From NCBI GenBank assembly GCA_030762935.1, contig CM060900.1, positions 107,350,620-107,414,619 of the forward strand: DNA of 64,000 nucleotides. Direction: 5' to 3'. Below are positions 34,094 to 44,876 of the stretch, in pieces (positions within the stretch are counted from its first letter, which is position 1; every line of letters starts with the position of its first letter). A program made the translations under genes and the position numbers. This stretch comes from Hymenopus coronatus. Lineage: Eukaryota > Arthropoda > Insecta > Mantodea > Hymenopodidae. The notes under the pieces were generated by a model. The model searched no databases. It saw only the letters and a list, made by a program, of their open reading frames with translations, and was not told where the DNA came from.

Positions 34094-34556
34094 CCGCGCC
34101 GTGGCCAAGTGGTTAGACCGCTCGACTCTCACCTAAGCGGCCTGAGTTCCATCGCAGGTAACCGCATGTGGGATTTGTGGTGGACAAAGCGGCGTAGGGG
34201 CGGGTTTTCTCAAGGTTCCCATGGCCGCGCTAGCTAAAGCGTCTCGCTTTGGTGCTTCGTGGGCAGGGGATCGTGGGTTCGAGTCCCGCCTTGGGCATGG
34301 ATGTTATATGTTTGTAAAAGAAACAGTAAAACCAGTAAACCAGTAATCAGTAAAACCTACGGGGGGCAATGTAAATAGGGATACAGTACCGGAGTTCTGA
34401 TCAGACTCCGTTACTGTTTAAAAAAAAAAAAAAAAAGGGTCTCCGGTTTTCCCCGCCATCTCATTCCACCGGTGTTCCATCTTCATTCCATGTATCATTA
34501 ATGTCATCGGCTGCGGTGCCTATGTAGTAAAAGTGGGCACTAAACACTATCAAATA
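34094..34556 (+). mobile_element. SINE, family SA, interrupted by SB
   Basis: 34094-34216 is the head (CCGCGCCGTGGCCAAGTGG) and first body part. 34438-34556 is the rest (TCTCCGGTTTTCCCCGCC to GTGGGCACTAAACAC). The halves join in the family order once the SB insert is removed. Confidence 0.92.
34217..34437 (+). mobile_element. SINE, family SB, nested in SA
   Basis: Head CCATGGCCGCGCTAGC, box B GGGTTCGAGTCCCGCC, and a 3' hairpin ACAGTACCGGAGT-TCTGATCAG-ACTCCGTTACTGT followed by poly-A. Short flanking similarity (AAGGT / AAGGGT) may be a worn target duplication. Confidence 0.92.
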
Positions 34557-34781
34557 ATCACCATCACATCGAAATGCGTATTTGTGAAGCCCGCCAGGAG
34601 CTCATAAATAATAAGCACACAAGAACCTCATTTATCTCGAGTAGGCGGGACGTGATGTAATCCGAATTATTGAAACTCCAGATATTCTACTAAATACAAC
34701 CACTCTAATACGCAATACGATAAGATGCAAAGGTTTTATTTTGGATACTAACCACTGCACATATACCGTACCGTTCGAACT

Positions 34782-34977
34782 GCCGGTTCCCATGGCCGCG
34801 CTCGCCAAAGCGTCTCGCTTTGGTGTTTCGCAGCGCAAGGGATCGTGGGTTCGAGTCGCGCCTTGGGCATGGGTGTTATATGTTTGTGTATGTGTGTAAA
34901 AAGTAAAACAGAAATACAGTAATCAAAGTAAACAAATTAGGTAAAATAAAAAGTAGGGTACAAAAAAAAAAAAAAAC
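34782..34977 (+). mobile_element. SINE, family SB, short form
   Basis: GCCGGTTCCCATGGCCGCGC, then box B GGGTTCGAGTCGCGCC, GGGCATGGGTGTTATATG, CAGTAATCAAAGTAAACAAA and poly-A. It is the same subtype as 27462-27652, without the hairpin. Confidence 0.92.
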
Positions 34978-35742
34978 TGTATACTGCACGTTTTCGTGTT
35001 TAAAGGAAAGAAAAGGAAAAATAATGAAACCGGATTAGTAAGACCCGAATCAGCGAGGTTCTTGTGTATTAAAAATAAATAAGTGTCTCTAGGTGAAACA
35101 GAGATAAAGAGGCCAAAGATTCGTTATATATTAGGGGATAATATGTTACAAGAAAGTAATGTATTTCGTGCTAGAAGGAGCTGCAGGTCAGCTCCCGTTA
35201 TTCCACTGTGGAGATTCATCTGCATTTCTCTCACCCCTTTCTATTACTATCTTATTCTTCTTTTCTCTTCCTCTCCTTCCATGTTCCCTTATATTAATTC
35301 TCTCCCATACCGCTTCTTTCCTCCCGCCCCTCTATGTCTATCCTAATCTCCGTTTGTGGCTTTCGGTTATATTCTCCTTTCTTCCATTCATCCTCCCTCA
35401 TTCCCTTTCCTCTTCTCTTTGTGTTGTGCATGCCGTGGTTTTCAACACCTGTAGGTAAAGCTGTTTAAGATATTAATATAAGTAAAAATAAAGGTTTCTA
35501 AAGGTAGAGCTTAATTGAACGATTCAATGCCATAGCCGGGATTTGAACCGGTGGCCGTAAAGTTTTTCTAACCAACATGATTAATAGCCCCAAGTGACTC
35601 ATAATTTTTTCTGGTAAACCACAAGGATATTTTAATTTTTTTTTTTTTTTTTTTTTTTTGAGATGGCGTACACAATGGTGACTTGCTTTATTAGTGTCGA
35701 TATTTCGTCCTTTCGGAAGAGTTCTGTTTTTTTTTTTCCTTT
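34978..35742. other. Unannotated, polypyrimidine tract and tRNA-like relic
   Basis: 35214-35425 is strongly biased to C and T on the plus strand. Near 35530-35555 the reverse complement contains CCGGTTCAAATCCCGG, a perfect B-box stem, probably the head of a dead SINE. Poly-T occurs at 35637-35659. Confidence 0.5.
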
Positions 35743-35945
35743 CTTTCTTTTTTATAGTGTTTAACGCCCGCTTTTACTACTATGGCATTGCAGGCGACGA
35801 CTGATGATACACGGAATGAAGATGGAGCACCGGTGGACTGCGATGGCGGGGAAACTGGAGAACCGGATGAAAAACCGCCTCTGCATCGCTTTGTCCACCA
35901 CAAATTCTACATGCGGTTTTCTGGGAGCGAATCCGGGCCTCCTAG
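35743..35945 (-). mobile_element. SINE, family SA, head truncated
   Basis: Poly-T/TTTATAGTGTTTAACGCCCGC at the low end (its 3' end), then GGAGCACCGGTGGACTGC, GCTTTGTCCACCACAAATTC. The remaining B-box half reads GGGAGCGAATCCGGGCCTCC, and the box-A half is lost. Confidence 0.88.
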
Positions 35946-36017
35946 GAAAGTTCTTTTAAATTCCAGTTAATTTATTGGCATGGAACTATCGTTTTCAAGC
36001 ACACGTAAAATTGTTTT

Positions 36018-36085
36018 GATCTGGCCGGGTTTTGAGCCCGTGACTTTGGGATCAGTACGCCAGCGCCTAAACAACTAAGCACCCC
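36018..36085 (-). mobile_element. tRNA-like SINE head relic
   Basis: The reverse complement reads GCTTAGTTGTTTAGGCGCTGG and then ACGGGCTCAAAACCCGG, plausible worn A and B boxes at normal spacing. No family body was matched. Confidence 0.45.
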
Positions 36086-36216
36086 AAACCGACTTCACAC
36101 GCCGCTGCTGTAACGGAGATAGATGGTAACATGCCGGTACGACATTTATTTCCCCAAATGACTTGCGTATTTTGTAGTAAGCCACAAAGCGAACTCAAAT
36201 TCATTTTGATTTTTAT

Positions 36217-36290
36217 TAAAGTAGTGCCCGCGCTTACTGCATATGGCATCATAGGCGGTGGAAACCGATGATGCATGAACTGAAATGCTA
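36217..36290 (-). mobile_element. SINE, family SA, 3' fragment
   Basis: TAGTGCCCGCGCTTACTGCA, ATGGCATCATAGGCGGTG and GATGATGCATGAACTGAAATG follow the SA 3' end with many substitutions. Confidence 0.6.
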
Positions 36291-36509
36291 AAAGTTGGAA
36301 GGAAATATTGGGAAGCAAACGTACGACTGCTACGTTTATGTAACCTCCCCGGCATTTGCCAGTTATGAAGACTCCCATGAGGGTAATTCGTTTTGAAATA
36401 ACAATCCCCAATGCCTACTTACACTCTCGCAAAAGCTAGGCATCGTATTTAGGATTAGGGTATTGACAGAGGCAACTTAATCTATGTGGTTATTGTAACT
36501 ATCGTCCAC

Positions 36510-36970
36510 GAGGGGACGCCCCCGGGAAGGAGGGATGAGGCGACGGGAGACTCCGGGCGTGCGTAACCAGAGGTCACGGTACAGCAGTTATAGGCTCCCT
36601 ACATATTCCAGATTGAAACACTCGGACCGTTGGAGAGGCAAACTAATGACCTGCACCACGCAGTATACAACGCTCCCAAAAGGGGCGGCTATCAGCCCAG
36701 GAACAAGCCGAAGTCGGGGGACGGAGAGAGGCACATGAGCATCCCATCTTCCTGACACGCCGACACTTCCAACCCTGAAGGAAACCAACGGGATGAAGGA
36801 TGAATGAAATGACAATGAAAATAACATGAAGAGAGAGTAAATTCGGAGGCTGGAAGGAAACTACCAACCACTCATGGGGCGACCCGAGAAAATCCCCGAA
36901 AAAAAACCCAATAAATCAGGTAGGCCGGCCACAGGGTTTGGCTTCGCGACCTACCGAATGCGGACCAGGC
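36510..36970 (-). repeat. Long GC-richer repeat, SF-like
   Basis: Reverse-complement reading: a TTGGGTTTTTTTTCGGGGATT stretch after the head, then TTCATTGTCATTTCATTCATC and a GGGTTGGAAGTGTCGG block, similar in order to the SF repeat at 40254-40745. No clean B box. Flanking frames (36535-36867) are not conserved coding. Confidence 0.4.
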
Positions 36971-37279
36971 ACTGAGCCGGTATTGTAGTTAAACTTTAAA
37001 ACTTTATCATTAACACCTCGCTTGTGACACACCAATCAATTAATAATTATTATTTTGCTTATGCTTATAATATTTCCACATGTATTATGTTTAATAACTC
37101 ATAAAAAGCACAATATTTAGATATGTCGACCTCGTGATCCGTTTGAAAATGGGACACATAATATATTATAGGTGTACCAGTTTTTGTATCAATCAGTTCA
37201 GCCATTCTTTGTGAAAGGTGATAGGTATTTTGGCATTTCAGGGCTGGGAACGAACCTAGGTTTCACAGTGAGGCATTTG
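36971..37279. other. Unannotated AT-rich stretch
   Basis: Nothing recognised. Confidence 0.5.
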
Positions 37280-37452
37280 GCTATCGGATTCCGTTATTTC
37301 GCTTCTACTTATAAGGAACTAAGTAATAAGACCGTTTCTGCTAATGTTTATCTCGATTAGCATGAAGTAGATAGAAGAATAAGCTTCTTAATAATAATTT
37401 GTTACAGAGATGTAGAGAAAGTCATGTGAATGCAACACGTCTGATGTTTAAT
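37280..37452 (-). mobile_element. Family H 5'-end fragment, reverse
   Basis: TTCTACTTATAAGGAACTAAG, ATCTCGATTAGCATGAAGTAG and TGTAGAGAAAGTCATGTGAAT, then ACACGTCTGATG, cover the first 170 bp of the family, with the subterminal 10-mer intact. Confidence 0.88.
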
Positions 37453-38195
37453 TTGTGCACATGAAACTATTTTGCTAACCGCCAGATATATTTACACAGC
37501 TGAGATACTTACCAACTAGACCGCAGACTCATAGGATAGAATCAAAGGGCTCAAGGGCATTATCCACAGTTCTCGTTGTCACCTTATTTCCCATTCCCTT
37601 CTCTAGAGCTGCACGGCCATAGGTGAATGGGATGAAGAGGAGAAGGATTAGGAGTAAAAGAATTGGAGAGATCTCCAGTAACTGTAGCACAAAACCACAA
37701 GTAGGCCACATCTTCCAAAATTCTGGGAGGAACGGATGGGTGGGAGATCCGAAGTGTGACCCGATCTGAACTAGCGAGAACCGGGTCCATAAGGATTCAA
37801 ATTGAGCCCAAGCTCATGCCGATAAGCACACCCGAATCCCTTGTTGCCATCAGGACCCCAAATTGCCAGGAACAAATACTTGCAAAGCTCAGTTTCCACC
37901 CCCTGCCGCAGCACGCCAATCGCGTTGCCAGGATCTTCTATCCTGAAGCAGTTGAAACAGGGAACAGGAAATAAGGTGGAACAAATTCACAATGGGAGTG
38001 GAACCATCCCAGTATTCGTCTGCAGACTGGAGAAAAACTCGAAAGAAACCCATGGATAGAATGCCTGAGCTGGTATAATCGAACACATGAATTTTGTGAT
38101 ACATTCCGTTACTGCGAAGCCATCTTCCTCGGTTCCGAGGTGACTTCTCTACCCATAGTCATGGTCCTTACAATATCACACATCACTTGTAATAA
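37453..38195. other. Unannotated, moderately GC-rich block
   Basis: 37510-38110 is less AT-rich than its surroundings and has overlapping short frames on both strands, with no recognised domain, tail or terminal repeat. It may be an unlisted interspersed repeat. Confidence 0.4.
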
Positions 38196-38925
38196 CATTT
38201 TACTTTCTCTGCACGTACTACGCACATTTTGAGGTACCATGAGTCCATAAAGGCCATTTAAAATTAAGGGTCTGTTTGAGTGTGTGTGTGTGTGTGAGCG
38301 TGGAAAGCATAACTCAAAAACCAAAATACCGTTAAATAGCAAACTTGGTATTTAAGTTTAGAATGGTCAAAGGATGTGACACGAAGATTTTCAAGAAAAT
38401 CTCCTCATTACAAACTGCCCTTTACATGGAGCATTTTTTGAAAATGTTTCTAATAAATGGCTATAAATACTAAAGATATTTACATCGCAACAAAAATGTA
38501 TATGTTGGGTTTTCTGGGAATAGCGTCTGAAGACCTGTCCATTCTAGACTAAGTTTACATAAGTGGTAAACCGTAAGAAACAAACAAAACGTACTACACC
38601 AAAAATGTAGATCTCATTAAAACACACATTTTATGTCATACATTTTTGTTGAGAGTTCCCGTTTTCGAGATATTCCTTGTTATTGAATTCAATTTTAAAG
38701 TACATAACTTTTCTCAAACGCAGTTACCTTGTATTTTATCTCTCTTTTGTTTTACTGGTAATGCAAAGCAAACCGAACTTCATTGTTCATATGTCAAACA
38801 GCTTTTAAAAGGCTAATGTTTATCTGGATTATCATGGTGTAGATAAAAGAACAAGCTTTTATAAGAACAGTTTGTTTTCAGAACTGGTAGAAAAATTCGT
38901 CGGAATGGAACACAGATTTTTAAAC
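38196..38925 (-). mobile_element. Family H element, nearly full-length, reverse
   Basis: Low-coordinate end TTTTACTTTCTCTGCACG gives the 3' terminus with one change. GT tract at 38278-38297. The 5' side is worn (TGGTAGAAAAATTCGTCGG), and about 60 bp around the CTTATAAGTAGAAGG block are deleted. Confidence 0.88.
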
Positions 38926-39461
38926 AGTCCTGCTGCCCATGGCAACATAATTATTATTTCTCAAAAAATGGTAAAAGGTTGACTGCATATAGCTTACCGA
39001 GCAAAGACTTTGATCATTGTCACTTACTCTGAAGAGGTACATCCAGTTGAGTCGTCATTAGGCACATCGAGCGGATGCTTCTAAGTGTGACAAATTTTCT
39101 TGTTGAGGCAATCTTAGTACGGCAAAGACTGCCGCCACTTTATTAACCAGTAACAGAGTATAGACGCAGAGGTAATCGAGCGTGGTGCCCAGCCGCACCA
39201 AACTGCCTTTTCCTCCAGGGCCCATTCTCTCCCCTACCACGAGATAGGGTTTCCACGACCGCGGTTCACCAACACATTTCCGACCCGTATCGTAATCTGC
39301 CAGTTGCACAAACTTGCGCTCCTGCAAACTAATCCTCTATTAACATTTTCGCGTTTAAAGGTGCTATTCAAATGAGAAGTTTAAAATATTTCGCGCAGGT
39401 TTCATACACTGAGAATGAGAGGAATACTGCAACAATAAGGTATTAAGATATAGCAAAACTC
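38926..39461. other. Unannotated, with candidate exon
   Basis: Apart from the open island at 39058-39321, nothing recognised. Confidence 0.45.
39058..39321 (-). other. Candidate host exon (unidentified)
   Basis: An 88-codon open stretch on the minus strand, GC-richer than its surroundings. Its start follows GGATTAGTTTGCAG/GAGCGC, a good-looking splice acceptor. The peptide includes LADYDTGRKCVGEPRSWKPY and GERMGPGGKGSLVRLGTTLD, then a hydrophobic stretch LCVYTLLLVNKVAAVFAVL. No donor stands out; GTGGTAGGG near 39240 is weak. No family recognised, and it may be a chance frame. Confidence 0.22.
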
Positions 39462-39660
39462 TCTTTGTACTCTATACTGGGCGTGAAGGACTTTTTATTA
39501 GACTTGAGGTTCTTTTATGTGCCGTAAATCTACGACGCGGGACTAACGGCTTTACTTCCCTTCCGAAGGAAGCCATACTAAGGATTTTTACACCCGAAAA
39601 ATCTATTTTGCTCGGCCGGGTTTGAAGTTAGCGTGACAACTATTAACCACGAAGGGCGAC
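39462..39660 (-). mobile_element. SINE, family SC, 3'-truncated with a head deletion
   Basis: Matches SC from ACTCTATACTGGGCGTGAA onwards, including GCCGTAAATCTACGACGCGG. The head reads (reverse) GTCGCCCTTCGTGGTTAATAG, and the middle of the tRNA-like region has lost part of the B box. Confidence 0.85.
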
Positions 39661-39689
39661 ATTAAATGCGAGATTAAATGCGACTCAGT

Positions 39690-39845
39690 TACTTTACTGC
39701 GTATTCTGGAAACGTAATCATAAGGAAGCGGAGCTGTTATTGTAACATAAACTATTTTCTGGCCTGTTTATCAAGGGTAGGCTAGCTCACTGTATCTTCG
39801 CTAAAGGCCATTCGTCTAGAAGGAACGAGCAGCCTATATACGTAC
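39690..39845 (-). repeat. Dispersed repeat with empty hAT site
   Basis: Reverse complement matches the two halves of 15888-17025 without the 988-bp insert. The target octamer is present once, GGCTAGCT on the plus strand at 39780-39787. Confidence 0.82.
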
Positions 39846-40253
39846 CTACTATTAAACATGTTTGTGGGTCTTGTTGCAGAAATCATTTGTTTACATTTGT
39901 GTTTAACACATTTCTACTCCAAGAATCACAACCATGCTTAATAATAGGTACGTACAGCTAAATGAAATAAAATACTCAGTATGTTATACCTGTGTTTCCT
40001 GTCCTATTTATAGTTACAGTACTTTCTATAAGCTTCACCAGGATATTTAATTACCGCTATGGGCAGCTAAATTTGGTTACGTTTCTATCGTAATTATTTT
40101 ATTTCAATATCAGTGAGATACTCTACAAATGTACTTTGTAATGCCATTAACTCAACATTTTAGAGAAAAGAATATTGAAAGAAAAATTACATTAACAATA
40201 ACATTATGATTAGTATATTTATGAGATAATATATCTCTAAGTGACTCATTTTT
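39846..40253. other. Unannotated AT-rich stretch
   Basis: Nothing recognised. Confidence 0.5.
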
Positions 40254-40745
40254 TTTCGGTAACGTGTGGATTTGTATTCGGGAGGTGGTGGGCTCGATTC
40301 CCGTGGTCAGTTTTCCTAATACATGGTTGTTTTTTTCGGGAATTTACCCCGGAAAGCCATGCGAATGCTGGGAAGGTTTAGGTCACTGCTACATGGCTTC
40401 CCGGTCCACCGTTTCTTGTTTCCATCTTTCCTTGTCATTTATATCAGGGTGGAAGCACCGGGTGACCTGGTTTTCGGGCTCGGGGCCCCTCAAGGAACCA
40501 ACGGAGGCTCGAGGTTCGTGAGTGGGATCGGGCGGCGTCGGAGCCTTTCCAGCTGTAATCGTTAGGGACACCGTCCATTTTTGCGTCCCTCGTCATCCGG
40601 ATGTGGCAGCCCTTTGAGTCTCTCGCAATGTCCTTTCTTCCCTGGGGACATGTATAGCGCAAAGGGCCCTCAGAGCCTATATGCGGTGCTCTGCCTTAAT
40701 GTTTTGGGACCACGTCCTTATGGAGTCCTTAAAATAAAACCTAAT
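40254..40745 (+). mobile_element. Long tRNA-headed repeat, family SF
   Basis: Head with B box GGGCTCGATTCCCG preceded by TTCGGGAGGTGGTG, the same words as in 62140-62640. Then TTTTTTTCGGGAATTTACCCC and a GC-rich body to AGTCCTTAAAATAAAAC. At nearly 500 bp it is long for a SINE, and frames within it are not conserved. Confidence 0.6.
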
Positions 40746-40825
40746 TCTCGTTTTTCAGTTATACTTTTTATACACAAGACAAGACAGTCGGACACACTAA
40801 CTGATCTTTAATTTATTTATTTTTA

Positions 40826-40968
40826 AGTCTTCTTTGGATATAAGGAGTCTCAAACGTGTGTTTCCGGTGAGGGCATACCCAGTCATACAGTTAGTATAAC
40901 ATTTTATAGATGGAATGCAATGCTTACTATACTTACTGTAGTAAACAGCAGAGAAAGAAAACACAAAC
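40826..40968 (+). mobile_element. Family H 3'-end fragment
   Basis: CTCAAACGTGTGTTTCCGGTG through ATAGATGGAATGCAATGC to GCAGAGAAAGAAAAC. A 20-bp unrelated run sits in the usual CTCGGTATCG position. Confidence 0.75.
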
Positions 40969-41196
40969 TTCTACCATAGTTTATCTTCAAAAGCCCATAT
41001 TATTTTTCCCAAATAATGATATCCTACACTTTCTATACTGTTTGATTTCCTGATAAAAGCCCCTGTCACTTTCATACTCCTTGTGGTACATACATTCGAT
41101 ACATCTGAAGTGTTCACTGATGCATTTCTACATGTAGGATTTGCTAGTATATCGTTTTCCTTTTCTACAAACTCAATATTTTCTTTTTTACTTTCT

Positions 41197-41451
41197 TTTT
41201 TTTTTTTTTTTTTTGGTAGTGTTTAACGCCCGCTTTAACTACCTATGGCACCGCAGACGGTGACACTGGTGATACATGAATGATGATGGAGCACCGGTGG
41301 AATGTGATGGCGGGGGAAACCGGAGTACCCGGAGGAAACCCGCCCCAGCACCGCTTTGTCCACCACAAATCTCACATGCGGTCGCTTGGGATCGAACCCC
41401 GGCCGTCTAGGTGAGAGGCAAGTGGTCTAACCACTCGGCCACGGCGCGGCC
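41197..41451 (-). mobile_element. SINE, family SA, full-length with target duplication
   Basis: Best SA copy. Minus-strand head GGCCGCGCCGTGGCCGAGTGG, box B GGGTTCGATCCCAAGCG (one base extra), body, and 3' GGGCGTTAAACACTACC with a long poly-A (plus-strand T's 41197-41214). TTTTTACTTTCT is duplicated exactly at 41185-41196 and 41452-41463. Confidence 0.95.
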
Positions 41452-43192
41452 TTTTTACTTTCTCTAGCACATATGTACAATATACATAGTAGGTAGGGAA
41501 GGTATAGTATTGCATCCAAAATTTGGATACCGAGGTTTCGCCGGAAATGAATGTTTTGAGAACCCCTGAATATTTACTGTCCCAAAACTGGCTTTAACCA
41601 TTTTAATTAAAATACCATACGTTTGAGATATTTGTATCCCAAACGAAATGCATATCTTGAATTTCTAGGAATATCCTCTGATGACTTCTTCGTTCTGGAA
41701 GTCTTTTGTATAACTGATAAACCGTAAGGGATAAAGAAAAACTTACTACACAGAAAATGTAGATCTCTTTAAAACACACAATTTGCCATATGTATATTTT
41801 GTAGAGTTAACATCTTCCGAAATATTCTTTGTTACTGGTTTCAATTTTAACTACATAAACGTTTCTCAAACGGGAAGTTTTCTTTCGTTTCATATATCCT
41901 TTGTTTTACTCTTAGTCATGCAAAGAGAACCGAAATTCAGTTGTTTCGCATAGCGAGCCGTTTTAAAAGATTTGGCCATCACTTTAGCGCTGTATTCCCT
42001 TGATTCCTCCTACTTTGCGGCGGACTTATGTTATGGTGTATTATACTAATCACCACGTTCGGAGCACCAGATGCGGCGTTCTTGGCTTCGTGCCCAGACT
42101 TGTGGTGACGTTGGCGGTGCTCTAAGACTCTCTCCACTACCAATGAGTAGACCCACGTACCTGTTGATGTAAATCTACTACCGGTGAGATGCCTCGGCTT
42201 TGCTCAGTCTGCACGATAGTTGACACTCTCGGGGTGGTACAGCTAATGGGGGTAGTTCAGGGAGTGATCTTGTAAATGACGTAGACATACGTAGCTTTCC
42301 TTTAGTTTATTGTAACTAGGAGGCGCTAGACAAGCGCTTTGTTTCACAATTCTGCAAACTAAATTATTAAATAGGAACTTTGTCATTTGATTATTCACAC
42401 GTACTTATTTGTACTTCTTCTTTCTTGATTACGCTTTACACCATTTAATTTTAATACACGTCACTGACTTTAAATATACTTGACTTAGAGCGCCGTTAAC
42501 TACTAAGTATCGTTAGTTAGAATGTTTGACTTTGTGTGAAGATGTAACTTATGTGACGTTCAGTATAACAACCGACAGCATGACAGTATTACAGAACGAC
42601 AGGGCCCCGATGTGCCGTACTCTGCTTCTTGTATACTAAAATTACTGTTATGACGGCTTCTTTCTGATTGGACAGAAAAGCCGCGCAATTGACGTATATA
42701 CTACCCAAAATCCACTGTTCTCATCCCAGGGTGCACCACAACATCCACGTGACACATGTTATACAATGGAAAATTACTCTTTTCCGAATTTGAAGGTTTA
42801 GTCCCGGCGTGAGTATCTGGTACGTGCCTGGACAAAAGAAACCCTGTTTACAATGAACCCCTCACACCACTCTCCTAGCTTGGCGTCAACTTTCTGCTTT
42901 GCTTTGCTTTGCTACAAGCTGATCTTTACACTGCTAAATACATGAGTTAAAAAGTATTATTGCACTCTTTAACTACACACTGCTAAATAATTAATAAACT
43001 AACAATAGTTATTGTAGAGGAGCCAATTAATGGTTTCAACTTACAAGGAAGCAAGTAATAAGACAGTTCTACTAGTGTTTATCTTGATTAGCATGATGTA
43101 CATAACAGATGAATCTATTGTTAGAAAAGTTTGTTTATGGAACAGCTAAAGAATGTCATGCGAATGCAATACATCAGCGTTTTCTAAAATTT
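41452..43192 (-). mobile_element. Family H element split by an LTR-like insert
   Basis: Two pieces, 41452-42015 and 43039-43192, form one reverse copy. The first begins TTTTTACTTTCTCTAGC, a perfect family terminus. The second ends AGAATGTCATGCGAATGC, then ATACATCAGCG. The join CTACTT/ACAAGG restores the family word CTACTTACAAGG when the 1,023-bp insert and one ACTT are removed. Confidence 0.92.
42016..43038. mobile_element. Solo-LTR-like insert, 1,023 bp
   Basis: Starts TGCGGCGGACTT, ends GGTTTCA (so TG...CA), and is flanked by ACTT at 42012-42015 and 43039-43042. Terminal TG/CA and a 4-bp duplication are typical of integrase-made LTR insertions, and the absence of coding or internal inverted repeats fits a solo LTR left by recombination. 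A CCAAT box (GATTGGACAG, about 42667), a TATA-like GTATATACTA at about 42694, and a (CTTTG)n run at about 42894 lie within. No second copy in the window, so the family is unknown and orientation is unresolved. Confidence 0.75.
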
Positions 43193-43959
43193 GAATTATT
43201 GGATAGTTCGAATATTTTCTAAGGTCCTTCATATTACAATTTACCTTAAGCTAATGAAGTGAATGTGTCGAAGTCTATGAGATACGATGAGGTCTCCATT
43301 CATCATTTGTTCCAAAATTGACCTGCAATACAGAATCCTGTTATTGTTTTCAACATCTATTTCAGTAACTTGCAAACTGATAGCAATTTCACGACATTTC
43401 CATTCAACAAATGTAAACACAATGACTGAACTTTCCCTGTTGTGAATATGAAATTAGTTTACTACAAGCTAAAATAGGTTATTTGGTATTACCCTGGCAA
43501 AAGGAAATTTGAATCTTCACCAAAAAGTTCCTGCTGCCGAACACATAAATATTGTTACATCCGCCTTCAGAAAATCATTGAAAATTCCTTTATGTTCGTC
43601 ACGTCACATCGTTTTCGTTTTTTGCTTATTTTGAAGTGACATTTTTTCATCGCGTCTCCCAGGCATGCTTCCTGTTTTCTTCTTCCACAAATGTGATTTA
43701 CGCTTTTCTCCCAACTCCTCGCATGGTAGCTGAGTTGGTTTTATTTCTCTGTGTGCATGTATGCTCCTCATGGAGTACCACACATATGAAATAAAATTTA
43801 CGTCAGATTTATTACTAAACATACTTTACACAGCTTTTATGCAACGAAATGTATCTGCTGAGATATTGTCAGGGTGTTTTATTAGTTTGAATTATCAGGC
43901 AACACATGTAGAGCAGAACGTGCTCCTGAAAGGTTACAAATCCAAAACTTTCGATAAAA
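43193..43959. other. Unannotated stretch
   Basis: The longest frame, 43761-44132, runs into the next H copy and has no recognised domain. Confidence 0.5.
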
Positions 43960-44876
43960 AATCTTATGTGTTCCATTCACATGACTTTGTCTATCTGATC
44001 TGCAAACAAGCTATTCTTACAAACGATTACTCCTTTATCTACACCATGCTAATCGAGATAAACATTAGCAGAAATTGGCCTTTTACTTGCTTCCTTGTAA
44101 GTAGAAGTAACGTACATAAGAGAGTGCACTAGGCTAAAGCACTTTTAAAAAGCCGGTCGATATGTGAACAGTTGAAGTTCGATTCGCTAAGCATTGCCAG
44201 TAAACAAAAAGAGGTGAAATGAATGGTGACCCCGTTTGAGAAGATATATAAATAGTTCAAAATTAAAACCATTAACAAGGAAATCTCAGAAACTGTTACC
44301 TGTACAACAAAAACATGTATCACTTAAATTGTGCATTTTAACGAGATCTACATTTGTCGTGTAGTAAGTTTTTGTCTATTTCTTACGGTTTACTAGTTTC
44401 GCAAATTTCAGCAAAAATCATCCAGAATGAACAAGACTTCAGAAAGTATTCACAAGAAATTCAAGATATGCCTTTTATTTGTCATGTAAAATTGTTTAAT
44501 ATGCGTCAGTTTGATCAAAATCGTAGAAACCATTTTTTTAGAACATCTACATTTTCGAAAATTGTTCCATGTAAGGGGAGTTTAGGGTGGGGGGAATTTC
44601 TTGAAAATCTTCTTGTCGTATTCCTGTACGATACCAAACATAAATACAAGATTTGGTATTCATTAATCTTTTAGTTTTTGAGCTATACTGTCCTCACACA
44701 CACACGCACACACACAGACACATGGATCGTTTTATAAAAATCCTATTTTTGAATCTAGAGGACGTCAAATCATATATTTCCTATGAAATCTTGGTATCGA
44801 ATTTCTGAGTGGAGTACAATACCTATCTTCTGTATACACTACGTACATAGTGCGCGTGGATAAAGTAATAAGCTGT
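43960..44876 (+). mobile_element. Family H element, full-length
   Basis: AAAATCTTATGTGTTCCATTC, ACATGACTTTGTCTATC at the start and GCGTGGATAAAGTAATAAG at the end, each terminal motif with a single change. CA tract at 44696-44720. Confidence 0.92.

Noticed and set aside
36067..36411. 114-codon minus-strand frame as a membrane protein
   Set aside because: Overlaps an SA 3' fragment and a tRNA-like relic; hydrophobic stretches come from T-rich sequence.
42016..43038. The 1-kb insert in H as a DNA transposon
   Set aside because: The ends beyond TG/CA do not form inverted repeats (TGCGGCGGAC versus TGAAACCATT), so a solo LTR fits better.
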